Origin: NCEH01 sp043195135
GTDB taxonomy: Bacteria; Pseudomonadota; Alphaproteobacteria; Rhizobiales; Xanthobacteraceae
Strand: one strand, 5' to 3'
DNA length: 64,000 nt
Assembly (NCBI RefSeq): GCF_043195135.1
Contig: NZ_JBAFWP010000019.1
The notes beneath the pieces were generated by a model that was given only the letters and a program-made list of their open reading frames with translations, did no database searches and had not been told where the DNA came from. The stretch's first letter is position 1. Each line of letters begins with the position of its first letter. The position numbers were made by a program, and so were the translations under genes. Below, one piece after another: positions 1 through 7,789 of this stretch.

Positions 1-14
1 GGGATCGGCGCGGA

Positions 15-662
15 TCAGCGGCCCGCGGGCAGCGCGCCGATCCAGGCGCGCGCCGTGTTGAGGTCCGCCTGGGTCAGCCCGTGCCCGGCGGGAACCGTGA
101 CATGCTCCACCCCGGCGCCCGCCGCCGACAGCATTCGTGCGAGCGCGCCGGCATTGTCGCGCGGCACGATCGGGTCCATCGCCCCCGAGAGGAGCAGCAC
201 CGGCGTTCCCGTAAGATCGCCTGCCGGCGCCGCGTCGAGCGGCACCATGGCGCGCATCAGCACGGCACCCGCCAAGGCTTCCGGCCGAAGCAGAAGCATC
301 GCGGCGGCGATGTTCGCGCCGTTGGAGAAGCCGACCGCCACCGGCGCGGCGAGGCCGTAGCGCGCGCGGGCTTCGCCGACGAAATCGGCGAGCTCATTGG
401 CGCGGCGCCTGACGTCCTCCTGGTCGAAAACGCCTTCCGCAAGCCGGCGGAAGAAGCGGGGCATGCCGCCTTCCAGCACTTTCCCGCGTGGGGAAAGCAG
501 CGCCGCATCGGGCGAAAGCGCCCGGCCGAGCGACAGCAGGTCGCTTTCATCTCCCCCCGTTCCGTGAAGCAACAGGAGTGGCGCCGCACCGGGACGGAGG
601 GCGGGCTCGAAGCGATGGGTGAAGGCGAGTTCGAACTCTGCGTTCAAAAGGGAATGGGTCAT
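15..662 (-). CDS. mhqD: alpha/beta hydrolase, MhqD-like carboxylesterase
   Basis: 215-residue alpha/beta-hydrolase of the phospholipase/carboxylesterase type. The N-terminal HGTGG oxyanion-hole segment is near residue 33, the nucleophile elbow is GFSNG with Ser113, and the probable acid and base are Asp163 (AMDPIVP) and His194 (PAGHGLT). The ATG at 662 was chosen because upstream in-frame codons are proline-rich and unlike the family N-terminus. It lies 95 bp downstream of an MhqO-like dioxygenase on the same strand; in Bacillus MhqD and MhqO are co-induced by quinones and catechol-type electrophiles. Role in degrading or detoxifying aromatic electrophiles is inferred from family and neighbour; the substrate is unknown. 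Confidence 0.8.
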   Translation of the reverse strand: MTHSLLNAEFELAFTHRFEPALRPGAAPLLLLHGTGGDESDLLSLGRALSPDAALLSPRGKVLEGGMPRFFRRLAEGVFDQEDVRRRANELADFVGEARARYGLAAPVAVGFSNGANIAAAMLLLRPEALAGAVLMRAMVPLDAAPAGDLTGTPVLLLSGAMDPIVPRDNAGALARMLSAAGAGVEHVTVPAGHGLTQADLNTARAWIGALPAGR

Positions 663-757
663 GACAGACCTCGTGTGGCTTGCCCCCGTGCCGATGCCTG
701 GCGCCGGTGGGGACGCTGGGCGGGGGCACGGGGTTGGGCGCGGGATGGTTTTCAGCA

Positions 758-1687
758 TCAGACCAGGGCGGGGAGCACCTGCTCGATGATCGCGCGGCGC
801 GGTTCGAGGAAGGACGGCAGCTTCAGCGCCTGTCCCAGCTGGGCCGCCGGCTCATCCACGGCGAAGCCGGGAATGTCGGTGGCGATCTCGAACAGGACGT
901 GGCCGGGCTCGCGGAAATAGACCGAGCGGAAATAATTGCGGTCCTTCTGCTCGGTGGTGTGGATGCCGTGGTTCTCCGCCAGACGCTTCACCATTTCCGC
1001 CTCCACCGCATCATCGGCGGCGCGGAAAGCCACATGGTGCACGGATCCGGCGCCCGACCGGCCCCGCAGGAAATCGCCCGCCACGCGCAGGTCAACGATG
1101 CCGCCCATGGCAGCACCGGTGGAATAGCGCACGAGGCTGCCTTCGCGGGCGGCTTCCGCAAAGCCGAGCACATCGGTCAGGATCGCCCCGGTCGGCGCGG
1201 CATCGGCGACCATCAGGCTGACGCTGTGAAAGCCGCGAATGGCAACCTCGGCCGGGATGTCGCCGGCGCTCCAGGCGGGCTCCTTTTCGGCGCCCGGCAC
1301 CCCGACGAGGGCAAGGCGCGTGCCGTCCGGGTCGCGGAAGCTCAGCACGCTTTCGCCGAAGCGCTTTGTCGGCGCGTCATGGGCCACGCCCTTTTCCACG
1401 AAGCGATGCGCCCAATAGCCGATGGCGCCTTCCGGCACGCGGAGCACGGTCTCCTGCGTCTCGCCGACGCCGAGGCGGCCGGGCGCGGCATGTTCCCACG
1501 GGAAGAAGGTGAGAATGCTGCCGGGCCGACCCGCCTCGTCGCCGTAATAAAAATGGTAGGTGCCCGGATCGTCGAAATTGACGGTCTTCTTCACAAGCCG
1601 CAGCCCGAGCGTGTCGGTGTAGAAGGTCTTGTTCCGCTGGGCGGGGCCGGAAATCGCGGTGACGTGGTGAATTCCATTGTTGGTCAT
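758..1687 (-). CDS. mhqO: VOC-family ring-cleaving dioxygenase, MhqO-like
   Basis: 309-residue protein with two VOC (glyoxalase/extradiol dioxygenase) modules. The first starts with GIHHVTAISG at residues 5-14 and the second contains SVHHVAFRA; a late FEIATD segment should supply the metal-binding glutamate. Length and architecture match MhqO/PcpA-type ring-cleaving dioxygenases, which use Fe(II) to open hydroquinone or catechol rings. The ATG at 1687 (MTNNGIHH) fits the family; the reading frame extends further upstream but without similarity. First gene of a probable two-gene unit with the hydrolase downstream. A perfect 7-bp inverted repeat lies about 75 bp upstream and may bind a MarR-type repressor. 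Confidence 0.8.
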   Translation of the reverse strand: MTNNGIHHVTAISGPAQRNKTFYTDTLGLRLVKKTVNFDDPGTYHFYYGDEAGRPGSILTFFPWEHAAPGRLGVGETQETVLRVPEGAIGYWAHRFVEKGVAHDAPTKRFGESVLSFRDPDGTRLALVGVPGAEKEPAWSAGDIPAEVAIRGFHSVSLMVADAAPTGAILTDVLGFAEAAREGSLVRYSTGAAMGGIVDLRVAGDFLRGRSGAGSVHHVAFRAADDAVEAEMVKRLAENHGIHTTEQKDRNYFRSVYFREPGHVLFEIATDIPGFAVDEPAAQLGQALKLPSFLEPRRAIIEQVLPALV

Positions 1688-2023
1688 GACTGGCTCCTGT
1701 GAGCAAAAATTCTGTCTCCCTTGAAATAGAGCAAGCCGCTTTCTATTCAACGTTCACTTCATTGCATTCATGCAATCCGGCTTTGCCCGCAGGACCCTTG
1801 CATCGTCGCAACCTTACACGCGTGCGGACGGAGCGCTGGACCGGGCGGCGCGCCCGTGCTATCCGCCGGCCTCCTTTCGTTCGGGCCAGACGGTTTATGA
1901 GGCAGATGCAGCAGCGACGACGATCTGAGGGTGCGCGCCAGACCGGCGCGTGATCGTTGACGCCTGCCCGCGCGACCGGCCCCCGGCCGGCGCGGCCCCT
2001 GCTTCCTGCCTGGTTTCCCTCAC
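1688..2023. promoter_or_regulatory. divergent intergenic region between mhqO and GNAT gene
   Basis: 336-bp gap between divergently transcribed genes, with no convincing coding frame. It holds an imperfect inverted repeat (arms 1721-1730 and 1741-1750) and a perfect one at 1761-1776, both on the mhqO side. The half toward the GNAT gene is GC-rich and shows no site I can name. Confidence 0.5.
1761..1776. promoter_or_regulatory. candidate MarR-type operator upstream of mhqO
   Basis: Perfect inverted repeat ATTGCAT-TC-ATGCAAT, 7-bp arms and 2-bp spacer. The TTGCA..TGCAA core resembles binding sites of MarR-family repressors such as the MhqR/OhrR class, which fits the downstream mhqO-mhqD pair. 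No regulator gene is adjacent, so the assignment is inference. Confidence 0.45.
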
Positions 2024-2530
2024 ATGACCGAACTTCCCGTCACCGTTGCGCTTGAATCCCCCGCCGACGCCCCTGCCATTGAAAAGTTGCACCGGCGCAC
2101 CTTCGGGCCCGGCCGTTTCGCCCGCACCGCGTTCCGCCTGCGGGAACAGGCGGCGCACGACCCCGCCCTGTCCTTCGTCGCCTATCTCGGCACCATGATG
2201 GTGGGATCGGTGCGATTGACGCCCATCGAGATCGGCGGGCATGCCGCCTTGCTGCTGGGGCCGCTGACGGTCGAGCCGCCGTTCCAATCGGTCGGCATCG
2301 GCGCGCGGCTCATGCAGGTGTCCATGGCCGCCGCGCGAGAGGCGGGCCACGGGCTGATCCTGCTCGTCGGCGATGCCCCTTATTACGAGCGGTTCGGCTT
2401 CAAGCCGGTGGCGAGCGGTCGTGTCACCCTGCCCGGCCCGGTGGATCCCGGACGGCTTCTGGTGGCGGAACTGCATCCCGGCGCATTCGAGGGCGTCGGC
2501 GGCATGGCGCGGGGGCATCGCGCGCCGTAG
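2024..2530 (+). CDS. GNAT family N-acetyltransferase, YhbS-like
   Basis: 168-residue GNAT acetyltransferase. Residues about 80-120 carry the acetyl-CoA binding motif A region (VEPPFQSVGIGARLM), followed by a central strand GLILLVGDAPYYERFGF, which is typical of the YhbS subgroup (predicted acetyltransferases of unknown acceptor). Starts with ATG after a GC-rich leader and ends 110 bp before a convergent DAHP synthase gene, with a shared terminator between them. The acceptor substrate cannot be predicted from sequence. Confidence 0.8.
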   Translation: MTELPVTVALESPADAPAIEKLHRRTFGPGRFARTAFRLREQAAHDPALSFVAYLGTMMVGSVRLTPIEIGGHAALLLGPLTVEPPFQSVGIGARLMQVSMAAAREAGHGLILLVGDAPYYERFGFKPVASGRVTLPGPVDPGRLLVAELHPGAFEGVGGMARGHRAP

Positions 2531-2581
2531 CAGGCTCCCACCGGGGACACGGCTCCGGAACCGAGACGCCCTGGAAACGAA

Positions 2582-2609
2582 AACGCCCCCGGACATCTCC
2601 GGGGGCGTT
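2582..2609. terminator. bidirectional rho-independent terminator
   Basis: 12-bp perfect GC-rich stem (2582-2593 with 2598-2609), CATC loop, followed on the plus strand by CGTTTTT and on the minus strand by CGTTTTC. It lies between the convergent GNAT and DAHP synthase genes and can serve both. Confidence 0.85.
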
Positions 2610-2642
2610 CGTTTTTCAGCGTGCGGCGAAGCGCCGGCCGTC

Positions 2643-4082
2643 TCACTCGGCGGCGGCGGCATCCGGGCGGGCGCGCGCCTGGCGCTCCCGCTTCAGCAGC
2701 TCGGCCACCAGGAAGGCCAGCTCGATGGACTGCTCCGCATTCAGGCGCGGATCGCAATAAGTGTGGTAGCGATCGCGCAGGTCTTCATCGGAAATCGCCC
2801 GCGCGCCGCCGGTGCATTCGGTGACGTTCTTGCCGGTCATCTCCAGATGCACGCCGCCGGCGAAGGTGCCTTCCGCCGCATGCACGTCGAAGAAGGTCTT
2901 GATCTCCGACAGGATGCGGTCGAACGGGCGGGTCTTGTAGCCGGAGCCGGCCTTGATCGTGTTGCCGTGCATGGGATCGCACGACCACACCACCGTGCGG
3001 CCTTCCTTTTCCACCGCGCGGATCAGGCCCGGCAGATGCTCGCCCACCTTGTCCGCGCCGAAGCGGCAGATCAGCGTGATGCGCCCGGCCTCATTGTCCG
3101 GCTGGAGAATATCCAGCAGGCGCAGCAGTCCGTCGCCCGAGAGCGAGGGGCCGCACTTGATGCCGATCGGGTTCCGGATGCCGCGGAAATATTCCACATG
3201 CGCATGATCCGGCTGGCGGGTGCGATCGCCGATCCACAGCAGGTGGCCGGAGGTCGCGTACCAGTCGCCGGACGTGGAATCCACCCGGGTCAGCGCCTGC
3301 TCATAGCCGAGCAGCAGCGCTTCGTGGCTGGTGAAGATGTCCGTGGTCCGCATCTCCGGATGGGACTGGGGATCGATCCCGCAGGCGCGCATGAAGTCGA
3401 GCGCCTCGGTGATGCGGTTCGCCAGTTCCTGGTAGCGATGGGACTGCGGGCTGTCCTTCACGAAGCCCAGCATCCACTGATGGGCGTTCGACAGATTGGC
3501 ATAGCCGCCGGTCGCGAACGCACGCAGCAGATTGAGCGTCGCCGCCGACTGGCGATACGCTTCGATCTGGCGGCGCGGATCCGGCTGGCGGGCTTCGGCC
3601 GTGAAGGCGATGTCGTTGACGATGTCGCCGCGATAGCTCGGCAAATCGACGCCATTCACGCTCTCGATGTCGGACGAGCGCGGCTTGGCGAACTGGCCGG
3701 CGATGCGGCCCACCTTCACCACCGGCACGCCGCCGGAGAACGCGGTCACCACCGCCATCTGGAGGAAAACGCGGAAGAAATCGCGAATGTTATCGGCCGA
3801 ATGCTCGTCGAAGCTTTCCGCGCAATCGCCGCCCTGAAGCAGGAAGGCTTCGCCCTTCGCCACCTTGGCAAGCTCCGCCTTCAGGCGGCGCGCCTCGCCG
3901 GCAAACACAAGCGGCGGATAGGAGGCAAGCTTGCGCTCCACCTCCTTGAGGGCTTCGGCGTCGGTATAGTTCGGCATCTGCACGACCGGATAAAATCGCC
4001 AGGAATCCGGACGCCAGCCTTCGGCGCGGCGAGAGGAGGTCTCGGCGCCAGGGTTGCGGTCGGATACGAAGCGGGTCGTCAT
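2643..4082 (-). CDS. aroG: class II 3-deoxy-7-phosphoheptulonate synthase (DAHP synthase)
   Basis: 479-residue plant-type (class II) DAHP synthase, which condenses phosphoenolpyruvate and erythrose-4-phosphate in the first step of the shikimate pathway. Family motifs are visible: WRPDSWR near the N-terminus, LLQGGDCAESF with the metal-binding cysteine, GRIAGQFAKPRS, RGIRNPIGIKCGPS, CDPMHGNT and GGVHLEMTGKNVTEC. The ATG at 4082 has GGAG six bases upstream; an ATG four codons earlier lacks a comparable ribosome binding site. Monocistronic, ending at a shared terminator. Full length, with no sign of the chorismate mutase partner gene nearby. Confidence 0.95.
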   Translation of the reverse strand: MTTRFVSDRNPGAETSSRRAEGWRPDSWRFYPVVQMPNYTDAEALKEVERKLASYPPLVFAGEARRLKAELAKVAKGEAFLLQGGDCAESFDEHSADNIRDFFRVFLQMAVVTAFSGGVPVVKVGRIAGQFAKPRSSDIESVNGVDLPSYRGDIVNDIAFTAEARQPDPRRQIEAYRQSAATLNLLRAFATGGYANLSNAHQWMLGFVKDSPQSHRYQELANRITEALDFMRACGIDPQSHPEMRTTDIFTSHEALLLGYEQALTRVDSTSGDWYATSGHLLWIGDRTRQPDHAHVEYFRGIRNPIGIKCGPSLSGDGLLRLLDILQPDNEAGRITLICRFGADKVGEHLPGLIRAVEKEGRTVVWSCDPMHGNTIKAGSGYKTRPFDRILSEIKTFFDVHAAEGTFAGGVHLEMTGKNVTECTGGARAISDEDLRDRYHTYCDPRLNAEQSIELAFLVAELLKRERQARARPDAAAAE

Positions 4083-4342
4083 GATGCTCTCCATCGGGTC
4101 GTCCGGCGGCCTGCCCGCCTGTTTCGGGCGAAGCCAACCCCATGATGCGGTGCCGGAACGGCGGCTTATACACCACCCGCCGGCATAGCGTAAGAGAAGC
4201 CCGCGCCGGCCGACGGATCACCCTCATATGGGGATGTCGCGCATCGAAGGCAGGGGTGGCGTTTGCCGCCAGAGCGATTATCTTTACAGACAATTATTGG
4301 GAATTGGCCCGGCCGGTCGTCGGCGCGGCCAAGGAGTGGCAG

Positions 4343-4666
4343 ATGCCGAAGCTCGTGATCTTCCTCGCCAAGCACGCGGCGCTTGGCTTTGCCATCGCCG
4401 CCGCGTTCGTGGGTGGATTGGTCGCGCTCGACCTTGGACATTTGCGGACGCTGCTTGCCGGAAGCGGCGAAGCCTGGCTGCCCGCCTTCGTCCTGACATT
4501 CGCGATGGGCCTCACCTTCTCCAGCGTTCAGATGGGCGTCGCCGTCATGCTCCTGGGCGAGGACGAGCCGCGGAACCCCGCCGCGCCGAAAGGTGGCGGG
4601 CGCGCACGGCGCAACGGCTTCGCCGCCCTGCGCTTGGCCCCGGTGCGGGTGCCGGCGCGGCGCTGA
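4343..4666 (+). CDS. small integral membrane protein, unknown function
   Basis: 107-residue protein with two predicted membrane segments (about residues 10-30 and 45-70, LGFAIAAAFVGGLVAL and LPAFVLTFAMGLTFSSVQMGVAVMLL) and a basic, proline-rich tail. The ATG at 4343 is preceded by AAGGAG with seven-base spacing, a strong start signal. Similar short membrane proteins are common in Hyphomicrobiales but I do not know a function. It stands alone between the DAHP synthase promoter and an Rrf2 regulator. Confidence 0.7.
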   Translation: MPKLVIFLAKHAALGFAIAAAFVGGLVALDLGHLRTLLAGSGEAWLPAFVLTFAMGLTFSSVQMGVAVMLLGEDEPRNPAAPKGGGRARRNGFAALRLAPVRVPARR

Positions 4667-4807
4667 CCTCTCGGAACGCGCGGCCTGCAACGCCGCATCT
4701 GCCGCAGGCCGAGGGTCCAACCCCACACCCGATCTCATAAAGCCGCGCCCGTCTGCGCGGTTGACCCCCGTTCGCGGACGAACCAAAAGGGGGCAAGGGG
4801 AGCAAGC

Positions 4808-5254
4808 ATGCTGACAAAAAAAGGAAAGTACGGGCTCAAGGCGGCGGTTCACCTCGCCCGCCTCGCCCCGGGAGATTCCGTTCAGGTGGCGGATATCGCC
4901 GAGGCGAACCAGATTCCGAAAAAATTCCTCGATGTAATCCTCGGCGAATTGCGCAACGCCGGCATGCTCTCCAGCAAGAAGGGGCGCACCGGTGGCTATC
5001 GTCTCGCCAGGCCGGCGGAGGAGATCATCGTCGGCGATCTGATCCGCGCCCTCGACGGCCCGCTCGCCGCCCTCCCCTGCGCCAGTCGAAACGCCTATGT
5101 GCCGTGTGAAGATTGCGACATCGCCCATTGCGAGGTGCGCCTGCTGATGGTGCGGGTACGCGACGCCATCGGCACCGTGCTGGACACCTATACGCTGGCG
5201 CAGATGCGGGATCTCTCGGCCGACCAGCTCGGCTCGTTCGTCGATTATATCTGA
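4808..5254 (+). CDS. Rrf2 family transcriptional regulator
   Basis: 148-residue Rrf2-family winged-helix regulator. The N-terminus (MLTKKGKYGLKAAVHLA) and the recognition region IPKKFLDVILGELRNAGMLSSKKGRTGGYRLA are canonical. The presumed cluster region has four cysteines, Cys91, Cys100, Cys103 and Cys108, more than the three that ligate the [2Fe-2S] or [4Fe-4S] cluster in IscR or NsrR, so Fe-S sensing is likely but the ligand set is uncertain. No iron-sulphur biogenesis or nitrosative-stress gene is adjacent, so the regulon cannot be guessed. ATG start with AGGGGAGCA upstream. Confidence 0.85.
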   Translation: MLTKKGKYGLKAAVHLARLAPGDSVQVADIAEANQIPKKFLDVILGELRNAGMLSSKKGRTGGYRLARPAEEIIVGDLIRALDGPLAALPCASRNAYVPCEDCDIAHCEVRLLMVRVRDAIGTVLDTYTLAQMRDLSADQLGSFVDYI

Positions 5255-5261
5255 GGACCGG

Positions 5262-5645
5262 TCAGTGCCGGTTGGGTCCGAGATAGGGCGAGGGCAGCTG
5301 TTCCGCGAAACGCAGAAGATCATACTGCGGATAGGCGCGGGCCAGTGATTTCAAATCCGCCGGGGCCCGCCCATCCACCACATAGACCAGCTTTCCGTCC
5401 GCCAGCCGCTCCACACGCACCTCATGATTATAGGATCGCAGCAGCCCGACCATGTCGCGCGCGGCATAGGGCATGGCCCGCTCGACTTCGGGAATTTTGA
5501 TCCGCTCGTTGAAATAGATCCAGCCGGTGGGAATGGCGATGCACACGAGCAGCAGCACGAGCCCCTTGGATATCTGAACGAAACGCGGGGCACGCGCCGC
5601 ATAATCCTCGCGGATATTGATGCGGTCTTCAAAACTGAAACCCAT
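5262..5645 (-). CDS. hypothetical single-pass membrane protein
   Basis: 127-residue protein with one transmembrane segment at about residues 25-45 (SKGLVLLLVCIAIPTGWIYF), a basic cytoplasmic N-terminus and a predicted periplasmic C-terminal domain of about 80 residues. The ATG at 5645 begins MGFSFEDRINIRED; the longer open frame upstream is unlikely. Its 3' end faces the Rrf2 gene seven bases away. I do not recognise the family. Confidence 0.65.
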   Translation of the reverse strand: MGFSFEDRINIREDYAARAPRFVQISKGLVLLLVCIAIPTGWIYFNERIKIPEVERAMPYAARDMVGLLRSYNHEVRVERLADGKLVYVVDGRAPADLKSLARAYPQYDLLRFAEQLPSPYLGPNRH

Positions 5646-5788
5646 CCGGCCCTCCGCAAAAGGCGCGCGTTCTGCGCGGTGCGCCAGACGGCAAATATGA
5701 AAGAACATGGTTAATAAATATAACCGCCCGAGGCTCCTTCGTCACCTCCCCCTGCGCTACGGGCCCATCGGAGCGAGGGGTCGCGAGC

Positions 5789-6091
5789 CTATCCGCCGCT
5801 GATGGCGGTCAGGACGAAGACGTCCATCCCCTCTTCCAGGGGTGTCGCAAGGCGGGCCCGCCGGCCACCAACGAAGATGTTGATATGCCGGCGGACCGCC
5901 GGAGTGGAATCGCACAGGCGATCGCGCATTCCGGGCCAGCGGTCATCGAGCGCGTACACCATCTCGTCCACCGTCGACCCGCGCAGCCACACCCGACGCT
6001 CGGCACCGGGAAAAAGCCGCACCAGATGGTCCGGCAGGCGCACCAGCACCCGGGGCGCCCCCTCTATGCCGCTCATCCGGGCATCGTCCAT
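5789..6091 (-). CDS. MoaD/ThiS family ubiquitin-like protein
   Basis: 100-residue beta-grasp protein ending in ISGG; the C-terminal Gly-Gly is the hallmark of MoaD/ThiS sulphur carriers that are adenylated and thiocarboxylated. The INIFVGGRRARLATPLEEGMDVFVLTAISGG segment matches the family. It starts 21 bp after a BNR beta-propeller gene on the same strand, with GGAG eight bases before the ATG. No moaE, thiG or E1-like gene is adjacent, so it is probably a pathway-specific carrier or a modifier rather than the housekeeping MoaD. Its partner is unknown. Confidence 0.8.
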   Translation of the reverse strand: MDDARMSGIEGAPRVLVRLPDHLVRLFPGAERRVWLRGSTVDEMVYALDDRWPGMRDRLCDSTPAVRRHINIFVGGRRARLATPLEEGMDVFVLTAISGG

Positions 6092-6112
6092 GCCTCTCGC
6101 TCCGCCGCGACG

Positions 6113-7195
6113 TCAGGCTTCGACCACCAGTGTCTCCACCGAGGTGATCAGGGGCAGGTGCGCTGCGATGCAGGTCCATTGGCGCCCCTCGTCGGCACTG
6201 CCGTAGAGTGCCCCGGAATTGGTGCCGAAATAGACCCCTGCGGGCTCCAGCGCATCGGTCGCCATGGCTTGGCGCAGGACGTTGAAATAGGCTCCCTTCT
6301 GGGGAAGGCCATCGGTGTGCTTCTCCCAGGAGCGGCCGCCGTCGCCGGTGCGCCACACCGCAGCCTGGGCATCGGGCATGAAGCGTCCGGCGGTGTCCCC
6401 GTTCAGGGGGACCAGATAGAGCATCTCGTCGTCGCGCGGATGCACGGCGGCCGGAAAGCCGAACGACGAGGGCAAGCCCGCCTCGATGCTCGACCAGCTC
6501 CGCCCGCCGTCATCGCTGCGATACATGCCGCAATGGTTCTGCTGGTACAGCCGTTCCGGGCGATTGGGCGCCATGACCAGGCAATGAACGCACTGGCCGA
6601 CCTCGGGATAATTCTGCCCCTCCGGCATATAGTCCGCCCGCGTGCCGCGGTTGCGCGGTTCCCAGGTCTCGCCCCCGTCGGAGGAATGGAACACGCCGGC
6701 CGCCGATATGCCGACCCAGATCTGCGCATTGTCCTGCGGATTCAGCACCAGCGAGTGCAGGATCAGCCCGGCCCCGCCGGGGTGCCAGTCGGCGCGGGAG
6801 GGATGCGCCTGCAAGCCGGACAGATGCGTGAAGCTCTGGCCGCCGTCGGTGCTGCGGAACAGTCCGGCCGGCTCGACGCCCACATAAAGCGCGTCGGTGC
6901 CATGGGCGAGGCTCCATGCGGTCCTCACGGGCGGCGCGCCGGCCTCATAGGCGAGACCGTCGCTCGAATGGGTCCAGGTCTCCCCGAGGTCGGTGGACCG
7001 CCACACCGCCGGGCCGAACCATTCGTTTCCGCCCGCCGCTTGGATCGTTCCCGAGTGCGGATCGCCGACCACGTGATTGAGCGGCCATGTCTCGCAGAAC
7101 GGGCCCCGCACATTCCAATTGGCGCGCGCGCTGTCGCTTTCCGCGATGAAGGCGCCTTTCTTGGTGCCGACCAGCACGAGGACTTTCTTCGCCAT
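6113..7195 (-). CDS. BNR/VPS10-type beta-propeller protein (sialidase-like fold)
   Basis: 360-residue protein with at least five Asp-box-like repeats: RSTDLGETW, RSTDGGQSF, HSSDGGETW, RSDDGGRSW and RTGDGGRSW. This predicts a multi-bladed sialidase-like or photosystem assembly-like propeller. There is no signal peptide (MAKKVLVLVGTKKGAFIAES), so it is probably cytoplasmic and not a true exo-sialidase, although databases often call such proteins that. Flanked by a PhnB-like gene 32 bp upstream and the MoaD-like gene 21 bp downstream, all on one strand. Function unknown. Confidence 0.75.
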   Translation of the reverse strand: MAKKVLVLVGTKKGAFIAESDSARANWNVRGPFCETWPLNHVVGDPHSGTIQAAGGNEWFGPAVWRSTDLGETWTHSSDGLAYEAGAPPVRTAWSLAHGTDALYVGVEPAGLFRSTDGGQSFTHLSGLQAHPSRADWHPGGAGLILHSLVLNPQDNAQIWVGISAAGVFHSSDGGETWEPRNRGTRADYMPEGQNYPEVGQCVHCLVMAPNRPERLYQQNHCGMYRSDDGGRSWSSIEAGLPSSFGFPAAVHPRDDEMLYLVPLNGDTAGRFMPDAQAAVWRTGDGGRSWEKHTDGLPQKGAYFNVLRQAMATDALEPAGVYFGTNSGALYGSADEGRQWTCIAAHLPLITSVETLVVEA

Positions 7196-7227
7196 CGCTT
7201 CCTCCCGCAAAAGAGCCCGTCCCGGCC

Positions 7228-7641
7228 TCACGGCACCAGATTGACCATCCAATTGATGCCGAAGCGATCGGAGACCATTCCGAAGCACGGCGAGAAAAAG
7301 GTCTTACCCAATGGCATCTGGATCTGTCCGCCGTCAGAGAGCGCGGTGAAGACGCGATCGGCCTGCGCTTCGCTCTCGACGATCAGGGAGAGGCTGAAGC
7401 CCTGGAAACTGGAGCTGTTCCGGCATCCCCCATCGGACGCCATGATGGTGCTGTCGCCGATCTTGAAGCTCACATGCATGATCTTGTTGTCGGAACCGGG
7501 CGCGACCATGCCGGGCGGCGGCGCCTCGGGCGCCTCGCTGTAGCGCATCAGCAGTTCCACTTGGGCGCCGAGGGCGGCCTTGTAGAATTCAAGGGCTTCC
7601 TCGCACTTGCCATCGAACGTCAGGTAGGGCTGGACCAGCAT
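7228..7641 (-). CDS. VOC family protein, PhnB-like
   Basis: 137-residue VOC-fold protein of the PhnB/3-demethylubiquinone-methyltransferase-like group: begins MLVQPYLTFDGKCEEALEFYKAALGA and ends with the typical DRFGINWMVNL segment. These proteins are often of unknown substrate despite the methyltransferase name. The ATG at 7641 was chosen from the conserved N-terminus. First gene of a likely operon with the beta-propeller and MoaD-like genes downstream. Confidence 0.8.
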   Translation of the reverse strand: MLVQPYLTFDGKCEEALEFYKAALGAQVELLMRYSEAPEAPPPGMVAPGSDNKIMHVSFKIGDSTIMASDGGCRNSSSFQGFSLSLIVESEAQADRVFTALSDGGQIQMPLGKTFFSPCFGMVSDRFGINWMVNLVP

Positions 7642-7789
7642 CACAATCTCCCCGCTTCTCCCAGGCGGCGCGGTCGCATCCGCCTGATCGGATGCGCGCC
7701 GCGCAACCGTCACGGGCAAGGACGTGCCGGTTTCCAGGCAGCCGACAGGTCGGAGCAAACTTTTTACGCGGCCCGGAAAGACGGAGCGC

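Noticed and set aside
6113..7195. Secreted exo-sialidase
   Set aside because: Asp-boxes are present but no signal peptide, and the catalytic Arg triad and Tyr/Glu pair are not evident.
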